This document shows, piece by piece, positions 1-8,447 of a DNA stretch of 64,000 nt. The DNA comes from Bin5 sp965200685. GTDB taxonomy: Bacteria; Chloroflexota; Anaerolineae; Caldilineales; Caldilineaceae. The stretch lies in contig OZ241379.1 of assembly GCA_965200685.1 (NCBI GenBank), forward strand, positions 2,480,001 to 2,544,000, given 5' to 3'. The position numbers were made by a program, and so were the translations under genes. The notes beneath the pieces were generated by a model. That model saw nothing but the letters and a program-made list of their open reading frames with translations, did not search any database and was not told the origin of the DNA. Every line of letters starts with the position of its first letter. The stretch's first letter is position 1.

Positions 1-43
1 GCCGGGTAGTTTTGGCGAGGATGGAACGCTTGTGGAGTTGCTA

Positions 44-84
44 ACTGCCGTGGCCTGTGATCTGTGACCAGTCACTGCACCTGG
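44..84. repeat. Dispersed GTGGCCTGTG-type repeat, copy 1
   Basis: The sequence GCCGTGGCCTGTGATCTGTG followed by ACCAGTCACTG is a degenerate copy of the short repeat seen in many gaps of this window. The DegT stop codon (72-74) lies inside it, so the last residues of that protein are repeat-encoded. Confidence 0.6.
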
Positions 85-1256
85 TGTTTCACTTTCAAGA
101 TGGCGTTCGCTATGTCATCCATCTCCTGCGGGTCGGCTAGGAGAAGATTTTGGCCCAGGGCAACTGTCTGCGCGCAGAGCAATTCCCCATTGGGGCAAGA
201 TGTCATCCGGCTGACCGGTTCGACCAGAGGAGGCTGCTGGTAAAGAGGATAGGGGTAGAGTGCGGAAGCGGGGATGTTTTCGGCATGCAGGGCGGCAATG
301 AATTGTTCACGGGGCAGCCCCCCAAAACGGGCCGCGTCGTAGCGCATGAGGAAGATGTGATGGGCATGGGCATCGGCCCGGGGATCCCAGTGCTGAGGTG
401 TCAGCCCGTCGATCTCCGCCAAAAAATTGTGCAGACGACGAGCATTGCCCATACGACGCTGCAACTGTTCATCTAGCCGGGCCAGCCCCGCGCAGAGGAG
501 GGCCGCCTGCCAGCCACTCAGGCGCAGATTTGTGCCTAACTGAGGATGCTCGTACCAAGGAGCGTTCCTACGTCGTCCACAGTTGGCAATACTCCACAAT
601 TTCTCCGCCAAGGCCGCGTCATTCGTCAGCAACGCGCCTCCTTCACCCGCAGTCAGATTTTTGCTAGTCTGGAAACTGAAGGAGCCGACAGCACCCAGCG
701 CGCCAACGGGTTGGCCGTTCCAACTACTGCCGTGGGCATGGGCCGCGTCTTCGATCACCGCCAAGCCGTACCGGGCCGCCATAGGCAGCAGCTCGTCGAA
801 ATCCACTGGCAGGCCGCCAAAGTGGACGGGGATGATGGCCTTTGTATGTTCGCTGACCGCCGCTTCCAGCGCAGGAATCGAGAGATTCCACGTCTCCAGG
901 TCTACGTCAGCAAAGACGGGGGTCGCCTCTACCCTGGCCACGGCCGCGGCTGTGGAGACAAATGTGTAGGGTGGCACGATCACTTCGTCGCCGCGGCCAA
1001 TGTCCAAGGCACGCAGGGCAGTTTCCAGAGTCAGGGTACCGTTGACCATGGTGATACAAAATCGCGCGGCATGCCGGGCAGCAAACGCAGCCTCAAATTC
1101 CGCCACCGCTTTGTCATAGCCCCCCCATTCGCCCCGCTCCAACACGGCCAACAGCCCCTCTCGCTCGCTTTCATTCCACTGGGGCCAGCGAGGCCAAGGC
1201 CGAGAACGGGCAGGCTTTCCGCCATGGAGTGCCAAGCATTCCTCAAGTTTTCGCAT
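72..1256 (-). CDS. DegT/DnrJ/EryC1/StrS family PLP-dependent aminotransferase
   Basis: Fold type I PLP enzyme of the sugar aminotransferase/dehydratase family. The PLP lysine is in SFSFQTSKNLTAGEGG (about K199). The aspartate that pairs with the pyridine ring is in VIEDAAHAHG, and the N-terminal cofactor-phosphate segment is TMVNGTLTLETAL. At 394 aa it has normal family length. An in-frame TTG at 1283 would touch the stop of the upstream PdxA-like gene, but the ATG at 1256 has an AAAGGGC element upstream and fits family N-termini (LALHGGKPA), so I chose it. It is the last gene of a minus-strand run with the PdxA-like and LarA-like genes. The substrate cannot be told from sequence; these enzymes usually act on nucleotide-linked keto-sugars, though no other nucleotide-sugar genes are adjacent. 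Confidence 0.88.
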   Translation of the reverse strand: MRKLEECLALHGGKPARSRPWPRWPQWNESEREGLLAVLERGEWGGYDKAVAEFEAAFAARHAARFCITMVNGTLTLETALRALDIGRGDEVIVPPYTFVSTAAAVARVEATPVFADVDLETWNLSIPALEAAVSEHTKAIIPVHFGGLPVDFDELLPMAARYGLAVIEDAAHAHGSSWNGQPVGALGAVGSFSFQTSKNLTAGEGGALLTNDAALAEKLWSIANCGRRRNAPWYEHPQLGTNLRLSGWQAALLCAGLARLDEQLQRRMGNARRLHNFLAEIDGLTPQHWDPRADAHAHHIFLMRYDAARFGGLPREQFIAALHAENIPASALYPYPLYQQPPLVEPVSRMTSCPNGELLCAQTVALGQNLLLADPQEMDDIANAILKVKHQVQ

Positions 1257-1279
1257 CTTTTGCCCTTTGGCATCGCGCT

Positions 1280-2320
1280 TCAAGTGGCGTGCAATTTGCC
1301 CTTTGTCTCTTCATTTCGCATCTTCATCCCAATCATTCGCAAACACAGCCTCAGCGCCTGCCTCATCGCAGCGTGGTTCGCCATCCCTTGCCCGACTATG
1401 TCGAACGCCGTACCATGGGCCGGGGTTGTAATCGGCACAGGCAGGCCAGCGAGGACGGTCACACCCCTCTCAAAGCCCAACAACTTCATCGCAATCTGCC
1501 CTTGGTCATGGTACATGGTCACGACACCATCAAACTCGCCGCGACTGGCCCGCAGAAAGACCGTGTCCGCTGGGAAAGGTCCAGCAGCGGCGATGTCCTC
1601 TTGCTGGGCAGCTTCGACCGCCGGCCGGATGACGTCGATCTCCTCAGAGCCGAACAGCCCATTTTCGCCGGCGTGAGGATTTAGCCCGGCCACCGCGATA
1701 CGTGGCACGGGCACACCGGCTCCGCGCAACGTGTGATGGATGAGACGGATGGCCGGCAAGATTTCGTCCACCGCAATGTGGTCACATACAGCCCGTAGGG
1801 GAATATGGGAACTGACTCGGGAAGTCCAGAGGTTATCCAAGGTGTTGACTTCACCCGTATAGCCACTGACGCCCAACCGCTCTGTGAAGTAGCGCAGATC
1901 ATCCTCCTGACGACTACCGGCCATATGGAGGGCCTGTTTGTTCAGAGATGCAAAGCAGATGCCGTCAATGACGCCGGCCAGTGCCAGTTCCGAGGCGTAG
2001 TCCAGTGTCTCCAACACATGACGACCTGCGGCAGCATTCACCCGGCCCGGCGTGTGGTCTGTCGGGTCAAAGGATGGGCCGGACAGAAGCAATGGCCCGG
2101 GTACATAGGCCGGCAGGGCCTCCGGCGAGGCGTATACCGGCAGGTCTACGCAGACAGCGGCCACCTGTGCGCCCCAGCCCAGCACCCACGCATCGCCAAT
2201 GACGACCATCCCTCCGCCCTCTGTCTCAAGCCCATCCGCCAGCAGCCGGGCCACAATCTCCGGCCCAATCCCACAGGGGTCGCCCAACAGGAGCGCGACA
2301 CGAGGAGAATCGTTACGCAT
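1280..2320 (-). CDS. PdxA-like 4-hydroxythreonine-4-phosphate dehydrogenase family protein
   Basis: 346-aa NAD-dependent, divalent-metal dehydrogenase/decarboxylase of the PdxA family. Visible family motifs are GDPCGIGPEI near the N-terminus, the three metal histidines in SSHIPLRAV, NPHAGENGLFG and MYHDQGQIAMK, and PFPADTVF. The start is the ATG at 2320, whose ATGCGTAA overlaps the stop of the upstream LarA-like gene by 8 bp, indicating translational coupling. In pyridoxal synthesis PdxA works with PdxJ. Here no vitamin B6 genes are near, and the neighbours look catabolic. I therefore infer a PdxA2-type role, oxidising a phosphorylated aldonic acid, rather than cofactor synthesis. Confidence 0.85.
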   Translation of the reverse strand: MRNDSPRVALLLGDPCGIGPEIVARLLADGLETEGGGMVVIGDAWVLGWGAQVAAVCVDLPVYASPEALPAYVPGPLLLSGPSFDPTDHTPGRVNAAAGRHVLETLDYASELALAGVIDGICFASLNKQALHMAGSRQEDDLRYFTERLGVSGYTGEVNTLDNLWTSRVSSHIPLRAVCDHIAVDEILPAIRLIHHTLRGAGVPVPRIAVAGLNPHAGENGLFGSEEIDVIRPAVEAAQQEDIAAAGPFPADTVFLRASRGEFDGVVTMYHDQGQIAMKLLGFERGVTVLAGLPVPITTPAHGTAFDIVGQGMANHAAMRQALRLCLRMIGMKMRNEETKGKLHAT

Positions 2321-3638
2321 ACGCCAGCACCGGCTCCAGCTGCCATGGGTTTTGCATGCTGCCGTGCTCAAAGGAGAGGGGCACTTCGTCGCTGATGGAA
2401 AGCCGTGGATGGGCCTCAACTTCTGCCCGCATACTGGGGCTGATGTAGAAGTCCTCTAGGCTCAAGGTGTCGCGGATGAAAACCATGCGGGCCGCTTCTT
2501 GGGGTTCCGCGCAGATACGCAGGGAAACTTCCAGCGCGCGCTCGTCGTCGGCGAATGTCAAGGGAAGATGAGAACGGGTGGCACTGAAGATGCCGGACGT
2601 CACCGCGTTCATATACGTGGCCTGCCAGTCGATCTTACCATAGACCCGGGCGGTGGTTATATTGGCCAGGCCCAGGCCGGAGATGTTGCCATGTGTCTCT
2701 TCTGTTAGGTCAAGGACGGTGATGATCGCCACATCCACATTGCCGAAGTTCTCAGGCTGGCGGGGAATGTGCAGGCGGCTGATGACGTTCGTGTCCATGC
2801 CGGTCCCGGAGATATTCTTACCCAGATCCCGGATCACGAGCACGTCCACGGCTTTGAACGGGATCTGTGCCAAGTACGCTTTGGCTTTGTCCAATAGGTC
2901 GGCCTCCTTTTGGGTGCCTACCTCGGCCGCAGTCAGGCCAGCGATGAACGCGGTGTTCTCATAGGCATTTTCCACTGGGCAGATGGCCCCCCGAAAATTT
3001 GTGTTGGCCTCGTATACCCGCGCTGCCGGTGCCAGATACATCTGAAAGTTCTTGCCACCGCCGCCATGCATCATTGACGCGCCGTGCTGTTTGCCCCAGC
3101 CGATAACACACATTTTGGATGGACCGCTCTCCAGGTGGCTGCGGAAGTCTGTATGTGGTTTGATACGGCTGACGAGAATCGCGTGATCCGCAGCCATGGA
3201 GTCTTTACCCTGACAGACGGCCGGCCCGTCAGGGATATGGCCGATCTCCTCCACTTCCATGGTTGCCCGTACCTCTACGCCCATGGCATCTTCCGTGACG
3301 CCCATCCCCGCGAGGATCTCTTTCTGGCCTTCAACGGTGGCACCGCCATGGCTGCCCATGGCCGGCACAATGTATGGTTTCATCCCCGCAGCTTTTAGGT
3401 AATCCACACTGGCTCGCACAATCTGAGCGAGGTTAGCAATGCCCCGGCTGCCCGCGCCAATCGCGATGGTATCCCCCGGCTGCATGGACGCACATATGCC
3501 GCTCTCCTTCAAGGCACTACCCACTGCCATAGGAATGTCATCAACCTGGGGCGTGTCAAAGGTCTGATGAACAGCCAACAGTGTTTTCGGAAGCGTAGCA
3601 GGAAAGCGAATGTCTTGGATCTGTTCGAGTAAATTCAT
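2313..3638 (-). CDS. LarA-like (DUF2088) nickel-pincer racemase family protein
   Basis: 441-aa protein related to the N-terminal domain of lactate racemase LarA and its paralogues. It shows the glycine-rich segments GAGSRGIANL and PAMGSHGGAT expected for this fold and the conserved SRIKPHTDF segment. LarA enzymes isomerise 2-hydroxy acids with a pincer-nickel cofactor, but many paralogues have unknown substrates and no lar cofactor genes are visible here. The start is ATG 3638 behind AAAGGAG. It overlaps the PdxA-like gene by 8 bp, and a joint sugar-acid pathway with the downstream genes is an inference. Confidence 0.8.
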   Translation of the reverse strand: MNLLEQIQDIRFPATLPKTLLAVHQTFDTPQVDDIPMAVGSALKESGICASMQPGDTIAIGAGSRGIANLAQIVRASVDYLKAAGMKPYIVPAMGSHGGATVEGQKEILAGMGVTEDAMGVEVRATMEVEEIGHIPDGPAVCQGKDSMAADHAILVSRIKPHTDFRSHLESGPSKMCVIGWGKQHGASMMHGGGGKNFQMYLAPAARVYEANTNFRGAICPVENAYENTAFIAGLTAAEVGTQKEADLLDKAKAYLAQIPFKAVDVLVIRDLGKNISGTGMDTNVISRLHIPRQPENFGNVDVAIITVLDLTEETHGNISGLGLANITTARVYGKIDWQATYMNAVTSGIFSATRSHLPLTFADDERALEVSLRICAEPQEAARMVFIRDTLSLEDFYISPSMRAEVEAHPRLSISDEVPLSFEHGSMQNPWQLEPVLAYA

Positions 3639-3672
3639 ATCTCTTCTCCTTTCATCATTGAATCTTGGTCTC

Positions 3673-4443
3673 TCATGAGGCCTCCGGTTTCTCTATCCAA
3701 TGGGCCTTGAGCTCCTCGAATCGTTGTAAACGTTTCTCGATCTTCGCAATCTCCTTAGGATAGAATGCCAACATCTTATCACACAGTTGGAGCATCCACT
3801 GTTTCCGAGGAAATTGGGGCTGTACAACAATATTGTTAGAATTCGCAATCTGTATCTGGCCCCAGCCGAGTGCTCCGATGGTCAGGCAGTCCCAACTCAA
3901 AAACTCAATTGGCACGAAGTAGACGCGGGCGAAGACAACACACGTCCCCTGAAGATCGTACTGCACCATCAAGAGTACAAAGTAATTCTTAGCATCCTCG
4001 TAAAAGCGACCAAGCCGTTCGACCGATGTTAAATTCGGCATATTGAATCGTGTGCTTATGCGATGCGTTTTGACATCAATAGCATAATAATTGCCATCAA
4101 TATCTCTGAAGGCCAAATCGGCCATGGACCGGCGAGCAAAGTCGGACCGATATTCGGACACCCAGTCCCCCAAAATGCCCTCAAAGTGATGGGCAAGAAT
4201 ATCCTGGATCGCGTCACCAGCCGCCCGGGTACTATCACGAGTACTTGGAGATAGGAAATCCGACTGCGCGTTGAGCAGGGAAAGTGTATCCCGCTCTATG
4301 GAGATATATTCCTGACTAGAAAAGATTCTGCTCTTCATGTCTCGGTCTATGGCTTGAAAAGCTGAAGTTAGGTCAAAGAAGAATTCGCCTTCCGCTTCTT
4401 CCTGCCACTGCCGTTCTGGGTAGCCAAGGTATTGCGTTCCCAA
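3673..4443 (-). CDS. Putative type II restriction endonuclease (PD-(D/E)XK)
   Basis: 256-aa protein partnered with the methyltransferase upstream, with no detectable Shine-Dalgarno. The core MADLAFRDIDGNYYAIDVKT resembles a PD-(D/E)XK active site in which an acidic residue precedes a D-x-K pair, reminiscent of the PDF...DIKTT site of EcoRV. I judged this by eye only. The longest frame starts with TTG at 4443 and overlaps the methyltransferase by 76 bp; an ATG at 4338 would remove the overlap. Recognition sequence is unknown. Function rests on the motif plus the adjacent methylase. Confidence 0.65.
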   Translation of the reverse strand: MGTQYLGYPERQWQEEAEGEFFFDLTSAFQAIDRDMKSRIFSSQEYISIERDTLSLLNAQSDFLSPSTRDSTRAAGDAIQDILAHHFEGILGDWVSEYRSDFARRSMADLAFRDIDGNYYAIDVKTHRISTRFNMPNLTSVERLGRFYEDAKNYFVLLMVQYDLQGTCVVFARVYFVPIEFLSWDCLTIGALGWGQIQIANSNNIVVQPQFPRKQWMLQLCDKMLAFYPKEIAKIEKRLQRFEELKAHWIEKPEAS

Positions 4444-5342
4444 AATACGCCATCTGTATATCCCTGTATGGTTGCCTTCTCATCAGCCAGAGCCAGCCGC
4501 TTTTCGGCCAAGCAGCAGTAGTCCCGGTCAATCTCAATGCCTACATAGCGGCGTCCCAGCTTTTTGGCTACAACTGATGTAGTACCAGACCCGAGGAAGG
4601 GATCAAAGACAACTGCATCCGGATTGGAACTCGCCAGAATCAGCTTGGCCAGCAGCTTTTCCGGCTTCTGGGTCGGATGATCCGTGTTCTCCGGCATGGA
4701 CCAAAAGGGGACAGTCAGGTCGGTCCAGAGATTGGAGGGGTGAGTGAGACGATAGCGACCCTGAGAAGATTCCTGCCAGTCCTTGGGCATGCCATTTTCA
4801 TCTGTGTAGGGAGCGAGCACCCTACGGGTGAGTTTCACCGCATCCACGTGGAACACGTAATCACTGGAAGCTGTACAGAACCAGATATCCTCTGAGGCGT
4901 TCTTCCAATTGGCTTTGGCCCCTCGGCCCTTTTCCCGTTCCCAAGTGATCCGATTCCGCACAATAAAATGCTGCTGGGCCACCCGCTGCAGGGCAGCCGA
5001 AGAACGCCAATCCCCACACAGATAGAGGGAGCCGTTCGGCTTTAACAGACGCACCAGTTTCGGCAGCCAATTGGCCAACCATTCTTCATACGTCTCAGCC
5101 TGGCCGCTGAAGGTGCGGCCATTGAACTGTTTGGAAAGGTTATAGGGCGGATCAGCAAAGATGAGATCAGCAAAATGATCCGGCAGAAAGCCCAGCACAG
5201 CAAACACGTCCTGATGGATGGTGCGGTTGATGATCGTTTGGAGCGGAACTGGCCTATGCAGAGAAAGCAACTGCCCACCATACAGATCCCGTTCCGCGTT
5301 GGTCAAGGATATGGTTCGATTGCGAGGTGCTCTGACTTTCAT
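4368..5342 (-). CDS. DNA adenine/cytosine-N4 methyltransferase, beta class, type II
   Basis: Site-specific DNA methyltransferase of the N6-adenine/N4-cytosine type. Motif IV (FADPPYNLS) comes before motif I (FDPFLGSGTTSVVAKKLG), and the HPTQKPEKLL segment lies between them, which is the beta-class order. The start is ATG 5342; a GTG 18 bp upstream is also possible. It overlaps the nuclease gene and is co-directional with it, giving a self-contained restriction-modification pair. The pair splits a run of catabolic genes, suggesting insertion, but no integrase or terminal repeat is visible. Confidence 0.9.
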   Translation of the reverse strand: MKVRAPRNRTISLTNAERDLYGGQLLSLHRPVPLQTIINRTIHQDVFAVLGFLPDHFADLIFADPPYNLSKQFNGRTFSGQAETYEEWLANWLPKLVRLLKPNGSLYLCGDWRSSAALQRVAQQHFIVRNRITWEREKGRGAKANWKNASEDIWFCTASSDYVFHVDAVKLTRRVLAPYTDENGMPKDWQESSQGRYRLTHPSNLWTDLTVPFWSMPENTDHPTQKPEKLLAKLILASSNPDAVVFDPFLGSGTTSVVAKKLGRRYVGIEIDRDYCCLAEKRLALADEKATIQGYTDGVFWERNTLATQNGSGRKKRKANSSLT

Positions 5343-5384
5343 ACGCTCATCCGTGCCCACAAGTCTGGGCGCATCAGACGATCT

Positions 5385-6059
5385 CTACCCTTTAACCTGT
5401 GCGACAATCTCCCTCAACAGGCCCTCAAAATCATCCGTGGCCGCGGTAAACGCATCGGAGGCGATGACCAGCGGCGCGCCGAAGACGACGATCTCTGCCC
5501 CCATTGCCAGCGTTTCAATGGCCTGTTCAACGGTCAGCCCGCCCACTGCCTGCACGGGAATGTCTAGCACATTGAGAATGGCCGGCAGGTCGTCCAAAGG
5601 GCTGAGGCCAGGAATCATATTGCGCTCATCAAAGCCGGTATGGACGATGACCACATCCACGCCCAGCTCCTGGGCCTCTTTGGCCCGGCCCGGCTTGTCC
5701 GCGCAGAGCATTACATCGCACATGACTTTCTTGCCGTACTGCTTCGCCATCTTCACCTGCTCGATGATGCTGGCATCATGGGCAACGCCCATCACGACCA
5801 CGAAATCTGCACCGGCCTGGAACATCATCTCCGCTTCCAGCCCAGCCCCGTCCATGGTTTTCAGGTCAGCCACAATCGGATGATTTGGGAACGCCTCTCG
5901 CAAGGCGCGCACGCTGTGCAATCCCTCCGCCAAGATCAGCGGCGTACCTGCCTCTAACCAATCCACGCCGGCCGCAACAGCTGCGCCGGCCAGGTCCAGG
6001 GCCTCTTCAATGGATGTAACGTCCAAGGAAACTTGAATGATTGGGGCTTTCTTTGACAT
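5385..6059 (-). CDS. 3-hexulose-6-phosphate synthase / KGPDC-like decarboxylase
   Basis: 224-aa TIM-barrel of the orotidine-monophosphate-decarboxylase suprafamily. The catalytic D-x-K-x-x-D signature reads ADLKTMDGAG, the form typical of hexulose-6-phosphate synthases, and the phosphate-binding end is GGLTVEQAIE with VVFGAPLVIA. Such enzymes condense formaldehyde with ribulose 5-phosphate, or decarboxylate 3-keto-gulonate 6-phosphate in the close relatives. A good ribosome site (GGAGTGA) precedes ATG 6059. No isomerase (HxlB) is adjacent, so a formaldehyde-fixing role is unproven; the dehydrogenase upstream favours sugar or sugar-acid breakdown. Confidence 0.8.
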   Translation of the reverse strand: MSKKAPIIQVSLDVTSIEEALDLAGAAVAAGVDWLEAGTPLILAEGLHSVRALREAFPNHPIVADLKTMDGAGLEAEMMFQAGADFVVVMGVAHDASIIEQVKMAKQYGKKVMCDVMLCADKPGRAKEAQELGVDVVIVHTGFDERNMIPGLSPLDDLPAILNVLDIPVQAVGGLTVEQAIETLAMGAEIVVFGAPLVIASDAFTAATDDFEGLLREIVAQVKG

Positions 6060-6070
6060 GCGTTCACTCC

Positions 6071-6103
6071 GAACTGCAGTGGCCTGTGGTTTTCACTGGC
6101 CAC
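6071..6103. repeat. Dispersed repeat, reference copy with hairpin
   Basis: GAACTGCAGTGGCCTGTGG, TTTT, CACTGGCCAC: the arms GTGGCCTGTG and CACTGGCCAC pair over 9 of 10 bases around a short T-rich loop. It lies in the 68-bp gap between two co-directional genes. Confidence 0.7.
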
Positions 6104-6127
6104 AAGCTACTGGGTTTTCAATGAATG

Positions 6128-7162
6128 TTATACTGTTATGACCGATTTCACATTTTCACCCCGCTCCATTGCATCAAAGGCCTCTTCCCAATCCTGCAGC
6201 GGGTAGATACCGCCGATAACCGGTGCTAAATTCACCTGTCCAGTGGAGAGGAGGGTCAATACTCGCTCCCATGTGGGGTAGAGGTGGCTGAACGTTCCTT
6301 GTAGGGTGACAGCCTTACCTACCAGCGGGTCCAGACTAAAGTCTAGGGGTTGCGGGCCCCAGCCGATTTTGGTGATACGCCCGTTGGGCCGCACCAGTTC
6401 CATAGATTGCTGTAAGGCCTTGCTGACGCCGGTGGCATCAACGACTAGGTCGGCCCCAAAGCCATCACCTAAGGAGCGAATCAGCGTCATCGGATCCTCC
6501 CGCAGAACATTGATGGCATAGTCCGCGCCCAGTTCCGCCGCCACCTCCATGCGCTTCTCGTCTGCGTCCGTGCCGAGGACGACAAGTGTCCCCGCGCCAC
6601 GGATGCGAGCGATCTGTAGGGCCATGATGCCGATAGGACCCGGTCCCTGAATCACCACCAGATCCCCTGGCTTCATGGCTGTCTTTTCTACCAGCGCATT
6701 GTAGGCTACGCAGATCGGCTCGGTGAGCGCGGCGTACTCGTCCGGCACATTCTGCGGTACCCGGTGCAGGATCTGTGGGCGAGCTGCCACGTAGCTAGTC
6801 ATGGAGCCATCGGCCAGTGCGCCATAGCCCAGACGGCCAGGACAGAGATTATAGTCACCGCTCAGGCAATAGACACAGGAAGCGCAGACCTCCGCTGCGG
6901 TTTCCACCGTCACCCGGTCGCCCACCTGCCAGCCGCAGACATCAGCACCTACATGGGCAATGACGCCGGCAAATTCGTGGCCCAGCACCAGCGGCAACTT
7001 CACATCCCAAGACTGCTGATTGCGCCACATATGTACATCGGACCCGCACACACCAGTGGCCTTCACCTCCACCAACACCTGCCCCGGCCCGGTCTGCGGT
7101 TCCGGCACATCCCGTACCTCCACTTCTTTATCACCATATCCGAATTTAGCAACTGCTTTCAT
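6128..7162 (-). CDS. Zinc-dependent medium-chain alcohol/sorbitol dehydrogenase
   Basis: 344-aa MDR-family dehydrogenase. Catalytic zinc ligands are in GVCGSDVHMW and GHEFAG. The four structural-zinc cysteines are in CASCVYCLSGDYNLC, and the Rossmann segment is VVIQGPGPIGIMALQIA. The sequence is closest in style to sorbitol/xylitol and threonine dehydrogenases, which oxidise a secondary hydroxyl with NAD+. It is the promoter-proximal gene of the minus-strand catabolic run and lies 68 bp upstream of the hexulose-phosphate-synthase-like gene, so it probably supplies a keto-sugar. Exact substrate is unknown. Confidence 0.88.
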   Translation of the reverse strand: MKAVAKFGYGDKEVEVRDVPEPQTGPGQVLVEVKATGVCGSDVHMWRNQQSWDVKLPLVLGHEFAGVIAHVGADVCGWQVGDRVTVETAAEVCASCVYCLSGDYNLCPGRLGYGALADGSMTSYVAARPQILHRVPQNVPDEYAALTEPICVAYNALVEKTAMKPGDLVVIQGPGPIGIMALQIARIRGAGTLVVLGTDADEKRMEVAAELGADYAINVLREDPMTLIRSLGDGFGADLVVDATGVSKALQQSMELVRPNGRITKIGWGPQPLDFSLDPLVGKAVTLQGTFSHLYPTWERVLTLLSTGQVNLAPVIGGIYPLQDWEEAFDAMERGENVKSVITV

Positions 7163-7232
7163 TGGAGTGACTCGCTTTGTTGTGTTCTATGTTTCGTCTA
7201 ATGTCCTACCCATCGTAACGTTCGCGCATCGC

Positions 7233-8213
7233 CTATCCCTGCTGACGCACCGTGTCTAGGTTGAGCACCCGCATGGCTTCCTCACCCATGGCTACCGCGT
7301 AGATACCGTTCCGAGTGAGATGGGTGACCAGGTTGCCAGGGATGTGCAGAGACGAGAAGACCGGCACGATGGGCATCTCCCGGTACTCAGGGAAGTAGAG
7401 GGCAAATTCGCCCCGCCTCAGAAAGTCCACGAAAGCTTGGATATACTCGCTGCGGGGTGCAGATTTGGTCTCATTGAGCAACACTGCCCGCGCGCCCACA
7501 TAGAGGACATCGAACTCCCGTTGTCGGCTAGGATCATCGCTACGGATGCGGGAAACGCGAGGGGAAAAGAACACTTCTTCGCCACAGTTAAACTCCTCAA
7601 GTGCCATGCGTCGCAGGCTAGGCGCAATGATGTCCTCCACAATGGTGCCCATCTTATTGGCCAATTCACCCCAACGTTTGTTCATCTCCCGCCGATCCCT
7701 GGCAGATTCCTCCTTCATCTCGGCAATCATACCTTTCAGACGCCTGTCCATCTCTTCCCGTTCCATGGCAGATGCCGCCCGATCCGTGGCAGATTCCTCC
7801 TTCATCTCGGCAATCATACCTTTCAGACGCCTGTCCATCTCTTCCCGTTCCATGGCAGATGCCGCCCGATCCGTGGCAGATTCCTCCTTCATCTCGGCAA
7901 TCATACCTTTCAGACGCCTGTCCATCTCTTCCCGTTCCATGGCAGATGCCGCCCGATCCCTGGCGGATTCTTCCTTCATCTCGGCAATTACACCTTCTAG
8001 ACGCCTGTCCATCTCCTGCCGGTCCCTAGCAAATTCCTGCCGATCCCTAGCAGATTCCTCCTTCATCTCAGCAATCATATTTTCCATACGTTCAATCAAA
8101 CGGTCGTGGCGGCGTATAGAAATACCGGTCTGGGTCATGAACTGCCCAAACAGTGTCTCCAACCGGTCAGTTCTCTCTTCCACAACCTCTATCCGTTCCG
8201 CAAGTATTGTCAT
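7233..8213 (-). CDS. Coiled-coil protein with PD-(D/E)XK nuclease-like C-terminal domain
   Basis: 326-aa protein. Residues about 1-60 form one helix, followed by a long charged coiled coil built from near-identical 29-residue units (core GMIAEMKEESATDRAASAM). From about residue 195 there is a globular domain with EFDVLYVG...VLLNETKS, an acid followed by E-x-K as in PD-(D/E)XK folds. A GGTGAGG ribosome site precedes ATG 8213. Proteins of this build are common in filamentous and multicellular-type bacteria, but I know no proven function. It is a single gene with no obvious partner. Confidence 0.7.
   Translation of the reverse strand: MTILAERIEVVEERTDRLETLFGQFMTQTGISIRRHDRLIERMENMIAEMKEESARDRQEFARDRQEMDRRLEGVIAEMKEESARDRAASAMEREEMDRRLKGMIAEMKEESATDRAASAMEREEMDRRLKGMIAEMKEESATDRAASAMEREEMDRRLKGMIAEMKEESARDRREMNKRWGELANKMGTIVEDIIAPSLRRMALEEFNCGEEVFFSPRVSRIRSDDPSRQREFDVLYVGARAVLLNETKSAPRSEYIQAFVDFLRRGEFALYFPEYREMPIVPVFSSLHIPGNLVTHLTRNGIYAVAMGEEAMRVLNLDTVRQQG
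7694..8010. repeat. 87-bp tandem repeat inside the coiled-coil gene
   Basis: Units begin at 7694, 7781, 7868 and 7955 with an exact 87-bp period (29 codons); the last unit is partial and diverged. The central units are nearly identical at DNA level, so the expansion is recent and frame-preserving. Confidence 0.9.
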
Positions 8214-8447
8214 CGCCTCACCTCTCTACTTCTATATCTATGGAAGCACCTGTTGAGAAACCCGACGGTGATCAGGCACTACATTCTCTTACTGCTGTGT
8301 ACGATTTAATTATAACTGATTTCGCTAGAATCAGGCTAACGCGCAAATGCAAAACAAGTTTACGATGAGGTCTTTAGATTCTACGTGCAAGGCGAGGATT
8401 GGTTTCCTTCCGCCGCATTCGGGTATACTAGCAGATGGCGAACTGCT

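Noticed and set aside
546..1676. Plus-strand frame of 376 codons over the DegT and PdxA-like genes
   Set aside because: It is antisense to two well-supported genes and shows no family motif.
7320..8256. Plus-strand frames over the coiled-coil gene with repeated segments
   Set aside because: The repetition is a by-product of the 87-bp repeats; the minus-strand frame has the ribosome site and domain structure.
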